In this document: piece by piece, positions 54,543 to 62,732 of the stretch
How positions within the stretch are numbered: the first letter of the stretch is position 1
Layout of the letters: every line of letters begins with the position of its first letter
Assembly (NCBI RefSeq): GCF_001027745.1
Contig: NZ_LECU01000009.1
Location: forward strand, 1 to 64,000
Origin: Pedobacter sp. BMA
GTDB taxonomy: Bacteria; Bacteroidota; Bacteroidia; Sphingobacteriales; Sphingobacteriaceae
Direction: 5' to 3'
DNA: 64,000 nt
Position numbers and translations under genes: made by a program
Notes under the pieces: generated by a model
Databases searched by the model: none
What the model saw: only the letters and a program-made list of their open reading frames with translations
What the model was told of the DNA's origin: nothing

Positions 54543-55364
54543 CTATTTTAAAGCACCCATTTCACCAAGAATAATATTCGAAATTTCAATACGAGCATTA
54601 TTGAAATCAGGATTCTTTTCTGTTGTTTGAATGCAATTTGAAAAATAAAAAACATTGTCTTTAGTAGTTACATAACCAACATACCACCCAATATATTTAC
54701 CATCTTGCTTTCCAGATCCAGTTTTGGCACGCAAAACGTAGTTTGGGTTATTATCAACAACCATAATATCTTTTAAGATATCCATTGACGATTTAGAAAA
54801 AGGTAGTTTGCCACTTTGCAACTTTCTCAAAAAATCGATCTGTTGATTTGGTGTTACCCGGAGACTACCTGTTAACCAGAAAGCATCAATACCTCCGCTA
54901 ATATCCTTGTTACCATAATGCGCCCGTTCTATTGATTCTTTCATTCTTGTTTCTCCGACTCTTCTTGCCATCTCCTGATAGAACCAGACAGTTGAATTTT
55001 TAAAAGCCTGTCTCATATTGGTGTCATGGTTCCAGGCCGGATTTTGACGTTCTTTACCATCCCATTTGATGATTGCATTTTCATCACTGATAACTTTGCT
55101 ATCAAGTGAGATTAAAGTATTACAAATTTTAAAGGTCGATGCAGGAGTAAAGAATTGAGAAATTTGTTCCTTATTATAATAAGTGTATTCATCTTTATTT
55201 TGGTTATAAATCACAAAAGACCCCTGTACATTATATTTATCATAAAATTTCTTAAAATCGTCCCTAATTACCTCATTTGGCAGATTATTAAAGGAACTTG
55301 TTGCTATCAGAATTAATAGAAGTACAAAGATTGCTACAGGCTTTTGTTTCAAATTTAGTATCAT
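54543..55364 (-). CDS. Class D (OXA-type) beta-lactamase
   Basis: A 273-residue protein. A hydrophobic signal (about 8-24) precedes the catalytic domain. Motifs: STFK in FTPASTFKICNTLISL, SxV as NSTVWFYQEM, YGN in AHYGNKDISGG, and KTG in LRAKTGSGKQDGKYIGWY. This set is diagnostic of class D beta-lactamases, which open penicillins and sometimes carbapenems. It is preceded by no integron or insertion sequence that I can see. The start at 55364 is one of several ATG codons; others lie at 55373 and 55400 (TTG). Confidence 0.9.
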   Translation of the reverse strand: MILNLKQKPVAIFVLLLILIATSSFNNLPNEVIRDDFKKFYDKYNVQGSFVIYNQNKDEYTYYNKEQISQFFTPASTFKICNTLISLDSKVISDENAIIKWDGKERQNPAWNHDTNMRQAFKNSTVWFYQEMARRVGETRMKESIERAHYGNKDISGGIDAFWLTGSLRVTPNQQIDFLRKLQSGKLPFSKSSMDILKDIMVVDNNPNYVLRAKTGSGKQDGKYIGWYVGYVTTKDNVFYFSNCIQTTEKNPDFNNARIEISNIILGEMGALK

Positions 55365-55466
55365 AGGGAACATAGATAAATAGTAAAATCTAAAGTACAA
55401 ATTTTAGTTTATGCTTAATGTAGTTACTTCACTTACAAGTATGGAAAAAAACACAATCTGGTATTG

Positions 55467-55511
55467 CTGGTTCACAAAATTGGCGATATGATCATGCATT
55501 GTGATTGGTAG
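55467..55511 (+). pseudogene. Short remnant of the VHKIGD-type small protein
   Basis: The reading is LVHKIGDMIMHCDW followed by a stop, the same as the C-terminus of the remnant at 58678-58892 (LVHKIGDMIMYCDR). Only the last 15 codons remain. Confidence 0.45.
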
Positions 55512-55551
55512 AATTGTTTTTGGATATAGTTGTTGTTTGAATAATCGCAAA

Positions 55552-55561
55552 GGGGGGGGGG
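55552..55561. repeat. Ten-base G tract
   Basis: A run of ten G bases lies 66 nt upstream of the arsR start and 187 nt upstream of the beta-lactamase start. Tracts of this length are prone to slippage, but the tract is outside coding sequence. Confidence 0.9.
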
Positions 55562-55609
55562 ACATTAAGTAAATTTTAAAAAACATTTTCTTTAATAAAT
55601 TAAATCGTA

Positions 55610-55621
55610 ATATTGCAATAT
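55610..55621 (+). promoter_or_regulatory. ArsR operator, perfect palindrome
   Basis: ATATTGCAATAT is a perfect 12-bp palindrome just before the arsR start. It is repeated in part, ATTGCAAT, ahead of the next gene. This is the likely autoregulatory site of the ArsR protein. Confidence 0.65.
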
Positions 55622-55627
55622 ATAATT

Positions 55628-55957
55628 ATGGGACTTACCAGAACAGAAATTTTCAGCACCGAACAAAACCAACTGGCTACTTTATTTAAAGCATTAGCCC
55701 ACCCTGCCCGTATTGCTATTTTGCAAAGGATCCTTAGTTCTAATACATGCATTTGTGGTGATCTGGTAGATGAACTTGGTCTTGCCCAGGCAACAATTTC
55801 ACAGCATCTAAAAGAACTCAAAAATGCTGAAATCATCCAGGGTACAATTGAAGGAGTGAGTGTTTGTTACTGTATTAATCCGGTAACGTGGAAATCAATA
55901 GAAACTCAAATGAGTGCATTTCTAGGTGCTTATAAACAAGAGGCTAGCTGCTGTTAG
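55628..55957 (+). CDS. arsR: ArsR family metalloregulator
   Basis: A 109-residue winged-helix protein: LATLFKALAHPARIAILQRILS, then NTCICGDLVDELGLAQATISQHLKELKNAEII. The CxC in TCICGDLV at the DNA-binding helix is the arsenite site of ArsR proteins; two further Cys lie at the C-terminus (EASCC). It is the first gene of an arsenic operon. The ATG at 55628 avoids an overlap with the operator. Confidence 0.92.
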   Translation: MGLTRTEIFSTEQNQLATLFKALAHPARIAILQRILSSNTCICGDLVDELGLAQATISQHLKELKNAEIIQGTIEGVSVCYCINPVTWKSIETQMSAFLGAYKQEASCC

Positions 55958-55983
55958 CTTTTTTTAATCAAATCAATCGTTAA

Positions 55984-55991
55984 ATTGCAAT
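55984..55991 (+). promoter_or_regulatory. Partial ArsR operator before DUF6428 gene
   Basis: ATTGCAAT, the core of the palindrome upstream of arsR, is repeated 15 nt before the next start codon. Confidence 0.4.
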
Positions 55992-56005
55992 ATTAAAATA
56001 TCGTT

Positions 56006-56476
56006 ATGAAACTATCAGAAATTAAAGAAATCCTGGCTAAAAAAGAAAGTGTTAATTTTCAGTTAGAGAATGGTCAGGTTGTGCCTGAACACTTTCATAT
56101 TACAGAAGTGGGCGTGATCACTAAAGACTTTATAGACTGCGGTGGTACTGTGCGTCATGAAAAAGTCGCAAATTTCCAGCTTTGGGATGCCAATGATTTT
56201 GAGCACCGTTTAAAAGCAGGGAAATTATTGAACATCATTTCCCTATCAGAGCGGGTAATTGGCATGGAAGACCTTGATATAGAAGTAGAATACCAATCTG
56301 AGACCATTGGAAAATATGACCTTGCGTTTGATGGGGATAACTTTATTTTAATCTCTAAAACGACTGCTTGCCTGGCAATTGACAAATGCGGCATTCCTGA
56401 AAAGAAAGAAAAACTTGAAATGGTAAACCTAACAGGTGCTGCAAATGCATGCACTCCAGGTGGTGGCTGTTGCTAA
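56006..56476 (+). CDS. DUF6428 family protein of arsenic operon
   Basis: A 156-residue protein with KLSEIKEILAKKESVNFQL, a GTVRHEKVANFQLWDAND segment and a Cys-rich end (NACTPGGGCC). The layout fits DUF6428, which is found beside ars genes in Bacteroidota. The C-terminal cysteines may bind arsenic or a metal. Its role in resistance is unknown. Confidence 0.75.
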   Translation: MKLSEIKEILAKKESVNFQLENGQVVPEHFHITEVGVITKDFIDCGGTVRHEKVANFQLWDANDFEHRLKAGKLLNIISLSERVIGMEDLDIEVEYQSETIGKYDLAFDGDNFILISKTTACLAIDKCGIPEKKEKLEMVNLTGAANACTPGGGCC

Positions 56477-56536
56477 ATAAATGATCATGGGGATTAGGAT
56501 TTTAGTTTCTTCGGTCAAACTTTAATTTAAAGAAAA

Positions 56537-56956
56537 TTGAAAAACATATTAGTCCTGTGTACAGGAAATAGCTGCAGAAGCCAGCTTGCTGAAGGTTACC
56601 TGCGTCATTATGCAGAAGGTAAAGCCAATATTTATAGTGCAGGAATAGAAACCCATGGCGTAAATCCAAAAGCGGTTCAGGTAATGGCAGAAGACCACAT
56701 TGATATTTCATCTCATACTTCCAATCATGTGGATGATTACCTGTCTATTCCTTTTGATGCAGTGATTACCGTGTGTGACAATGCAAATCAGGCTTGTCCC
56801 TATTTTCCCGGAAAGGTAGAGCGCTTTCACCAGAACTTTCCGGATCCTGCAAAAGCAAAAGGAACGCCAGAAGAAATCATGGACGAATTCAGAAGGGTTA
56901 GAAACCTGATTAAAGTTTATTCTGCTGATTTTATAAGCAAATATATTACGGGGTAA
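56537..56956 (+). CDS. arsC: Arsenate reductase, LMW protein phosphatase type
   Basis: A 139-residue phosphatase-fold protein. The P-loop is LVLCTGNSCRSQLAEGYLR, with the Cys x5 Arg core, and a second Cys at CDNANQACPYF fits thioredoxin-coupled arsenate reductases. It reduces arsenate for export by the Acr3 protein next to it. The start is TTG; no in-frame ATG gives the P-loop. Confidence 0.92.
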   Translation: MKNILVLCTGNSCRSQLAEGYLRHYAEGKANIYSAGIETHGVNPKAVQVMAEDHIDISSHTSNHVDDYLSIPFDAVITVCDNANQACPYFPGKVERFHQNFPDPAKAKGTPEEIMDEFRRVRNLIKVYSADFISKYITG

Positions 56957-56960
56957 TTAT

Positions 56961-58046
56961 ATGAGTGCAAATAATTGTGCCCCGGTGTCCGAAAGAAAAA
57001 AGCTTGGTTTCCTTGACCGGTATCTGACATTATGGATATTTATCTCCATGGTTCTTGGAGTGAGCATTGGTTATTTTGTGCCTTCATCATCTGATTTTAT
57101 CAATTCCTTTTCCAGCGGCACCACCAACATTCCTTTAGCTACCGGACTGATTCTGATGATGTACCCTCCGCTTGTAAAGGTGAATTATGAAAAAATGGGT
57201 GAAGTATTCAAAGACATTAAAGTATTAAGCGTCTCGCTGGTACTAAACTGGGTAGTTGGGCCATTGTTGATGTTTTTCCTAGCCATCATCTTTTTAAAGG
57301 ATTATCCTGAATATATGGTTGGACTAATTCTGATTGGACTTGCCAGGTGTATTGCCATGGTAGTGGTCTGGAATGAACTTGCCGAAGGAAACAGGGAATA
57401 TGCAGCAGGACTAATTGCCTTGAACAGCATTTTCCAGGTCTTGCTATACAGTGTATTTGCCTATATTTTTATTACGGTACTGCCCCCTTATTTTGGATTA
57501 AAAGGATTAGAAATAAACATTACAATTGGCGAGATCGCCAAAAGTGTTGCGATTTATTTAGGTCTGCCTTTTGCGCTTGGAATTCTATCAAGATATGCAA
57601 TAATTAGTCTAAAGGGAAAAGAATGGTTTAATGATGTTTTTGTACCCATGATTTCGCCCATTACCCTTATTTCTTTACTTTTCACTATTGTCATCATGTT
57701 CAGTTTAAAAGGAGAATTAATCGTTCACATACCCATAGATGTGGTTAGAATTGCTATTCCATTGGTCATTTACTTTTCCATCATGTTTGTCATGAGCTTC
57801 TTTGCAGGACGTTATTTTGGCGCAGACTATTCCAAGAGTGCTTCTATTGCATTTACCGCAACTGGAAATAATTTTGAATTGGCGATTGCAGTAGCTATTG
57901 GCGTTTTTGGAATTAATTCAGGTCAGGCATTTGCCGGAGTGATCGGCCCTTTGGTGGAAGTTCCGGCATTAATTGCCCTGGTGAATCTTGCTTTTTACTT
58001 CCGAAAGAAATATTATCCTTCCAAAACCATAGAAACAATACAATAA
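56961..58046 (+). CDS. arsB: ACR3-family arsenite exporter
   Basis: A 361-residue protein with ten membrane helices. Conserved parts are LILMMYPPLVKVNYEKMGEV and ILIGLARCIAMVVVWNELAEG, with the Cys of the ACR3 substrate site in ARCIAMV, and then SIAFTATGNNFELAIAVAIGVFG. It exports arsenite using the proton gradient. Only 4 nt after arsC. Confidence 0.93.
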   Translation: MSANNCAPVSERKKLGFLDRYLTLWIFISMVLGVSIGYFVPSSSDFINSFSSGTTNIPLATGLILMMYPPLVKVNYEKMGEVFKDIKVLSVSLVLNWVVGPLLMFFLAIIFLKDYPEYMVGLILIGLARCIAMVVVWNELAEGNREYAAGLIALNSIFQVLLYSVFAYIFITVLPPYFGLKGLEINITIGEIAKSVAIYLGLPFALGILSRYAIISLKGKEWFNDVFVPMISPITLISLLFTIVIMFSLKGELIVHIPIDVVRIAIPLVIYFSIMFVMSFFAGRYFGADYSKSASIAFTATGNNFELAIAVAIGVFGINSGQAFAGVIGPLVEVPALIALVNLAFYFRKKYYPSKTIETIQ

Positions 58047-58051
58047 TTAAA

Positions 58052-58273
58052 AATGCGCTTTTTCCGGATGTACATGCCAACCTTTCAGCTTTTAAGGCTA
58101 TGCTGGAAGATCTGTACTAGCAGACGCCCGATGCTGTATACTTTCTTGGCGATCTGGTTGGTTACAACGTGTGGCCAAATGAAGTCATAGCTGAAATTCG
58201 CAGGCGAGGTATTGGTACCCTTGCCGGAAACCATGATTTAAAAGTAGAAAACCTGATCACTACGCATCGATAA
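58052..58273 (+). pseudogene. Broken metallophosphoesterase gene
   Basis: One frame reads ALFPDVHANLSAFKAMLEDL, then a stop (TAG), then QTPDAVYFLGDLVGYNVWPNEV and GTLAGNHDLKVENL. This is a metallophosphoesterase with its GDLVGY and GNHD motifs, but the D-H-N metal-site start is altered, an in-frame TAG is present and most of the protein is missing. It is a 70-codon remnant. Confidence 0.75.
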
Positions 58274-58283
58274 GCACTGTAGA

Positions 58284-58332
58284 TTGTTCATAAACTATTT
58301 TGCTTTTACTAAAAAAGTTAGCATACTTTGTG
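58284..58332 (+). repeat. Leader cassette copy L3
   Basis: TTGTTCATAAACTATTTTG, then CTTTTACTAAAAAAGTTAGC and ATACTTTG: nearly the same as L2 at 50130, and related to L1 at 36701. The gene following L3 is different from the gene following L2. Confidence 0.7.
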
Positions 58333-58348
58333 CTGTTAATTTAAAAGT

Positions 58349-58621
58349 ATGTCATATCTTATCTCAATAAAGTTTATCGGTGCTTTTCCTGATGGAGATA
58401 AAGTTGTTGAAATATCTGCACCGAACGGAGGTGGTGGTAATTATCATTTAATGATAAACAACTTTTACTATGGCAGCATCATTAAGTACACTACAGGCTG
58501 GAAGGTGGTTTTTCAAAATTACAATCCCGATTACTGTGCGGGCGACCTGCAACCCCTCATTGATATCATCACAGAGTACGATACACAAATTGAAAAAAGG
58601 ATAGTTAAAATGAATAAATAG
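58349..58621 (+). CDS. NGGGG small protein after leader L3, 90 residues
   Basis: The sequence MSYLISIKFIGAFPDGDKVV, ISAPNGGGGNYHL, INNFYYGSIIKYTTGWKVVF, DYCAGDLQPLIDIITEYD shows an unfolded Gly loop and a strand-turn-strand-helix core. The core is shared with the 72-residue protein at 50.6 kb and, by pattern, with others in the window. A second copy lacking its start is at 63.3 kb. No known domain. Confidence 0.65.
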   Translation: MSYLISIKFIGAFPDGDKVVEISAPNGGGGNYHLMINNFYYGSIIKYTTGWKVVFQNYNPDYCAGDLQPLIDIITEYDTQIEKRIVKMNK

Positions 58622-58677
58622 ATAGCAGTTTTATTTAACCAGGGTAGGGGATGGAATCATCAGCCAATTATATTTTA

Positions 58678-58892
58678 ATGGAGATCTATAACTTCGATAC
58701 GATAGTTTAGAAATCGGCGTTACTGCCGAAAGAGAAAACGAATATCACGTTAGCATTGATGGAAAATATATCGGCATCATGTACACCAGCTTTTTAAACG
58801 ATTCACCTTTTATTCAGTGGCATACCGGCGACCTCATTTGTGATGAGCTGGTTCACAAAATTGGAGATATGATCATGTATTGTGACCGGTAA
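58678..58892 (+). pseudogene. Frameshifted VHKIGD small protein
   Basis: One frame starts MEIYNFDTIV and stops at TAG. A second frame reads LRYDSLEIGVTAERENEYHV, SIDGKYIGIMYTSFLNDSP, and ends DELVHKIGDMIMYCDR. A single-base shift would join them. The core resembles the other tiny proteins (strand, GxI, strand, then helix). Confidence 0.55.
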
Positions 58893-58985
58893 ACTTCTTT
58901 TTGGTTTGTACTTTATTGGTGATTCCTAAGAAGGCTGTGTTACGAAATTGCCTTTAGGCTATCAATACTACTTAGATCGAGGCTA

Positions 58986-59311
58986 TTATCCAAATATCTT
59001 ATTGAACAAATTCCACTTCTTCTTAGCCCGTATAAACATCGTTTTAGCACCTTCGAATTCCATGATTAATCTATTATGATTTTCAACTTTAAATTTGGAC
59101 TTTTCTTCCTTCGGATGTGAAGGTTGGTCAGAAATGATAATATCATCTTCTATTTTATAGACTAAGTTCATCCTTTTCAATCTATTGGCATTGATGATAT
59201 CATAAATCAGTTTCCCATTTCCGTAAATGTCATTTTTACGTTGCCAATGCTATTTTTTGTAGGTTCGTCACTTTAGTCGCTGTTCCATACAACGATAAGT
59301 TCGTTATTCAT
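58986..59311 (-). pseudogene. Broken lipocalin-like gene
   Basis: Read along the strand, the frame goes MNNELIVVWNSD then a stop (TAA), then SDEPTKNSIGNVKMTFTE, and after a one-base deletion in GAAATGGG a second frame continues NGKLIYDIINANRLKRMNL and ends with IMEFEGAKTMFIRAKKKWN. The pattern is that of small beta-barrel proteins (WNSDxTDEPxK, TFTExGKLIY, IISDQPSHP, EGxKTMFIR). One nonsense codon and one frameshift make it inactive. Confidence 0.6.
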
Positions 59312-59586
59312 ATCATTTGATTTTATTTTTGAATATAGATATTGTGTTAATGTTTGCGAAAGGGGGGCATTAATCTGGAAACCAAGTTGGCTAATATTTG
59401 ATGACCACCCTCACTCCAAAAACTTTCTATAACTTCTCACTTATTTAGAGGTACAGATTATTATTAACATCAAGTAGGGCTTTGTAATAATAATGTATTT
59501 CTGCTACCGCTTAGGATTTTGAAATATATTGTGCGTTAAGCTTTTGGGTAAGGATTAGGCAAATCGTAAAAAGGTATAAACACTTC

Positions 59587-59868
59587 TATAAACGGTAAAA
59601 CGAAATTTCCAACAATAAAATAATAAAAACATATTAATCAGATAGTTACCACATGAACGTAAAAAACGAAAATTCCGAAAAAAATATTTTAGTGCAATTA
59701 AAGTGCGGTGTTGAGTGGTTTAAGCAGATTTTAATAGCGGATAAGGATAATTGGGTGCACACATGGGCGCCCTGGATAGAAAGGATAAGGACCTCGTTTT
59801 TAAGTAATTATTAAAAATAAGTGGAAATTTGGTTTTGAATTACTGGAAATTTCGTTTTGCCGTTTATA
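59587..59868. mobile_element. MITE-like element, copy A
   Basis: The ends are inverted repeats of 24 bp, TATAAACGGTAAAACGAAAT (continues TTCC) at the left, and its complement with one change at the right. The element is 282 nt. No transposase is present; the only gene-like content is a 53-codon frame. Copy B lies at 62344 and shares most of the interior. The two bracket a pair of lipoprotein genes. Confidence 0.7.
59653..59814 (+). CDS. 53-residue frame inside MITE-like copy A
   Basis: An ATG frame reads MNVKNENSEKNILVQLKCGV and ends WAPWIERIRTSFLSNY. In copy B the start codon is ATT and a stop lies in the reading (CCCTGAATAG), so the frame is not kept there. It may be a short peptide or chance. 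Confidence 0.3.
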   Translation: MNVKNENSEKNILVQLKCGVEWFKQILIADKDNWVHTWAPWIERIRTSFLSNY

Positions 59869-60131
59869 TATTCAATATTAATCCCAATAAACAGAACCTT
59901 AATCGACTGTCTTAACGTAGCTAGCCAATTTATAGAGTGTTTTGTACATGTTCTGGATCGTAAAAAAATGGTCGGTTTATGCGGAAGGATTGAGCGCACC
60001 TGGAAGAACCCCCAACTGGTATTGCCATTCCATAGATGCAAAACCAAAAAAATGAATGGAGGTCTAAAGTTATTTTGAAATTAATATTGTTTTAATCTTT
60101 ATTGATTTTCTTTGAAAAAAAATGCTCCAAT

Positions 60132-61346
60132 ATGAAAATCTTAAAATGGGAATTCAAAAGAAATCCCAACCGAGGCGCTTATCTAAGCCTATGTCTAATC
60201 GTTTGTGTATTATCGTTAGTAATTTATTCCTGTAAAAAGCAATTTGGCGATGATCAATTGTCAGAAAATGTTGAATCCAGGAAATTGTTAGCAGTTGCAA
60301 AAAAGTTGTATGCAACCAGAGAGGCATCTGTAAGTCCAACAAGTAAATTCCATTTGGATTGGGAAAATTATTTTGTAGAAGGCGACAGTATTTTGGTCGT
60401 TCAATCAAGGGGAATCAATAGCCTTGATCCCGATAAAATTAACAAGGACCATGCAGCTATGATCTCCGGAACAGTTTTTAGGTTTCGGGATGAGAATGTG
60501 GTGAACGTTCGAGTTTTGGAATTTTATGGTGAGTCCTCACTTGTAAAAAACAAGGGGCTGCATATCCTGGCAGGTTATGGTTCAGAAAGGGCAGATCAGT
60601 CGGATGTAAATGGTACTGTTTTTCAATATAGCCCCCGTCATCACCGAAGCATGGGTGGATATGTTATAAAAAATGGCAATATAGATCTGAACAATCGGGT
60701 GTATCAAAGAAAGTTAATCTCAAAATCTCTTGAAGGCGAGCGTACGGTGTTAGCCAAAACCTCCTCTTCGTGCGACCCCGTATACTTGATTGTCTATATC
60801 AAGCAAACAGGACAGATCATCTCTCAAACTTTTCTGTATAATTCCTGTGATGAAGAAGGTGATTCAAAAGATTCTGATATTGTTGTGTCTGTCGATCAGG
60901 ATAATTCGAATGCTTGTTCTGAAGTTGGAGATGTCCTCAAAACTGAAAATGCAGGGGAAGCGAATTCAATTACCATAGAAGCTGAGAGTCCTACTAAACG
61001 GAAAGTCATTTTAAATTGGACTGTGATCAGAAACCCGGTGGGGTTTTGGGAATTCACGAGTACTGAAATTGGCCATCATGTAAAGGTTAACGGTGAGTGG
61101 AAATGGGATCAGGATGCTGGGATAGAGCATCTAAAGACCGGTCTTCAAGGAGTTACACCGGGCGCTGACATAAGCTTTGAACAATTTGTAATTGTGCCTG
61201 TAATGGGAATTTACTACTCCGGCGTTCAGGCTTTTTTTAATTATAAATCCGTTATACTTTGCGACGATAAATTAAATCCAATAAAAGGAGTAAATATGCC
61301 TCTAAAAATAAATTCGCCAGCATGGCATGTAAATGATGGATACTAA
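60132..61346 (+). CDS. Lipoprotein of unknown function, 404 residues
   Basis: A hydrophobic N-terminus and lipobox (VLSLVIYSCKKQFG) suggest a lipoprotein. The mature part is beta-rich, with GYGSERADQSDVNGTVFQYS and an acidic linker (CDEEGDSKDSD) followed by a C-terminal domain with KVILNWTVIRNPVG. No family. The 3' end overlaps the next gene by 14 nt, so they are translationally linked. Confidence 0.6.
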   Translation: MKILKWEFKRNPNRGAYLSLCLIVCVLSLVIYSCKKQFGDDQLSENVESRKLLAVAKKLYATREASVSPTSKFHLDWENYFVEGDSILVVQSRGINSLDPDKINKDHAAMISGTVFRFRDENVVNVRVLEFYGESSLVKNKGLHILAGYGSERADQSDVNGTVFQYSPRHHRSMGGYVIKNGNIDLNNRVYQRKLISKSLEGERTVLAKTSSSCDPVYLIVYIKQTGQIISQTFLYNSCDEEGDSKDSDIVVSVDQDNSNACSEVGDVLKTENAGEANSITIEAESPTKRKVILNWTVIRNPVGFWEFTSTEIGHHVKVNGEWKWDQDAGIEHLKTGLQGVTPGADISFEQFVIVPVMGIYYSGVQAFFNYKSVILCDDKLNPIKGVNMPLKINSPAWHVNDGY

Positions 61347-62154
61347 AAAATTGTCCAGAATACTTCGATCATTATTGGTATTCCTCGTTTTTATGTCTGC
61401 TTGTACACTTGTTAAGACGCAAAAAATAGATCACTTAACTGTTGTATTGAATATCGATATGTTAGATGCTACTACAAGAAAAATGTTCTACATGCATGAT
61501 GATACAAGTATGATTTGCCGAATAAATAATACTGTTGTTTACCGACAGTCTGTGGAATTTACCCAGTACAATCAGAATGCATTGAAAAACGGAAGGATGG
61601 AATTTTCTGATGATAAAAGTAGTATTGATGAAAGAACAAATATTCACCGTTTCTTTATTTATAAGCTCGGAAGTGAGTTTGGTTTAGTATTTGAACCTCA
61701 GTCTCCACAATCAAAAGGAACACGGTTTAAGGTGGACTCATTATTAAAAGAAAACCCCGTTTTTGCTGGTGGGACGACTGAGCAGGATGATCGCAATAAA
61801 CTGCTTTCAAAAAAAGTTACTAAAAACGGAAAGGTTATTGAAAAGTATGTCAATCCGGGAGTAGCAGACATCAACTTTCCTGATACTACTACATTTGAAT
61901 TTGATAAACACTGGAAAAGTGAAATCGATTATAGCCTTTCAAAAACTTTGGATAAAAGTAGCGGTCAAAAGCTAACAAGGGTTAACCTGAGCTTCAAACC
62001 TGTACTTCAACAAACATTAACTGGAGGGCCATCTTTACCCAAACGCTCAATTGACATGAGGATTTTAAATAAAGCGATAAGCAAATCTGACCTGGATGAA
62101 ATAATGAGTGTATTATCAAGGTTTAAAAAAAATGAAGGAAGCTTAAATCAGTGA
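61333..62154 (+). CDS. Lipoprotein partner, 273 residues
   Basis: A lipobox (VFLVFMSAC, Cys at about residue 24) precedes a beta-rich region with KIDHLTVVLNIDMLDATTR. It contains the repeat-like KGTRFKVDSLLKENPVF, and ends with a helix. No family. The two lipoproteins are encoded between the two MITE-like elements and end in a strong terminator. Confidence 0.6.
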   Translation: MMDTKKLSRILRSLLVFLVFMSACTLVKTQKIDHLTVVLNIDMLDATTRKMFYMHDDTSMICRINNTVVYRQSVEFTQYNQNALKNGRMEFSDDKSSIDERTNIHRFFIYKLGSEFGLVFEPQSPQSKGTRFKVDSLLKENPVFAGGTTEQDDRNKLLSKKVTKNGKVIEKYVNPGVADINFPDTTTFEFDKHWKSEIDYSLSKTLDKSSGQKLTRVNLSFKPVLQQTLTGGPSLPKRSIDMRILNKAISKSDLDEIMSVLSRFKKNEGSLNQ

Positions 62155-62180
62155 TAATTTCTTGTTTCGAAAACATCAAC

Positions 62181-62213
62181 AATGGCCACTTTCTGCAAGT
62201 GGCCATTTTGTTT
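62181..62213 (+). terminator. Terminator after the lipoprotein pair
   Basis: TGGCCACTT and AAGTGGCCA form a 9-bp perfect stem with a 5-nt loop, followed by TTTTGTTT. Confidence 0.8.
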
Positions 62214-62343
62214 AATATGAATCAGAACAAAATCAGTACACACTCACTTTGAAGGCCTCGTTGAAATCAGCACTGTGTACCTTGAGGGCTATCGGCTATT
62301 GTTCTTTGAGAAAATTACTCCTGAAATTTATAAACAGCTTATA

Positions 62344-62603
62344 TATAAACTGCAAAATGAAATTTCCAACACTAAAATAATAAAAACATATTAATCAGAT
62401 AGTTACCACATTAACGTAAAAAACGAAAAGTCCGAAAAATACATTTTAGTACCATTTAAAGTGCCGTCTTGAGTGGTTTAAGCAGATTTTAATAGTGGAT
62501 AATGATAAATGGGTGTACACATGGGCGCCCTGAATAGAATGGATAAGAACCTCGTTTTTAATTAATTATTAAAGATAAGTGGAATTTCGTTTTGCCGTTT
62601 ATA
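62344..62603. mobile_element. MITE-like element, copy B (degraded)
   Basis: Left end TATAAACTGCAAAATGAAATT and right end GGAATTTCGTTTTGCCGTTTATA are versions of the inverted ends of copy A. Interior blocks such as TAAAAACATATTAATCAGAT and GAGTGGTTTAAGCAGATTTT are the same. It is shorter (260 nt) and lacks the ATG of the inner frame. Confidence 0.65.
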
Positions 62604-62732
62604 CTTCATCTATCTTATTTATAATAAGATATTATTTCCTATGCTAAAGGTTGCATCTAACTTTATTAATTTTATCTTTAACCGCCACCTTCGCCAAGCT
62701 GCAAACCCTTGATCACAATTATTTGGAACGAT

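Noticed and set aside
54424..54630. Frame overlapping the beta-lactamase end
   Set aside because: Overlaps the 3' end of the OXA gene antisense and has no domain; a possible decayed tail (MLVPQSAPELENLF) could not be assigned.
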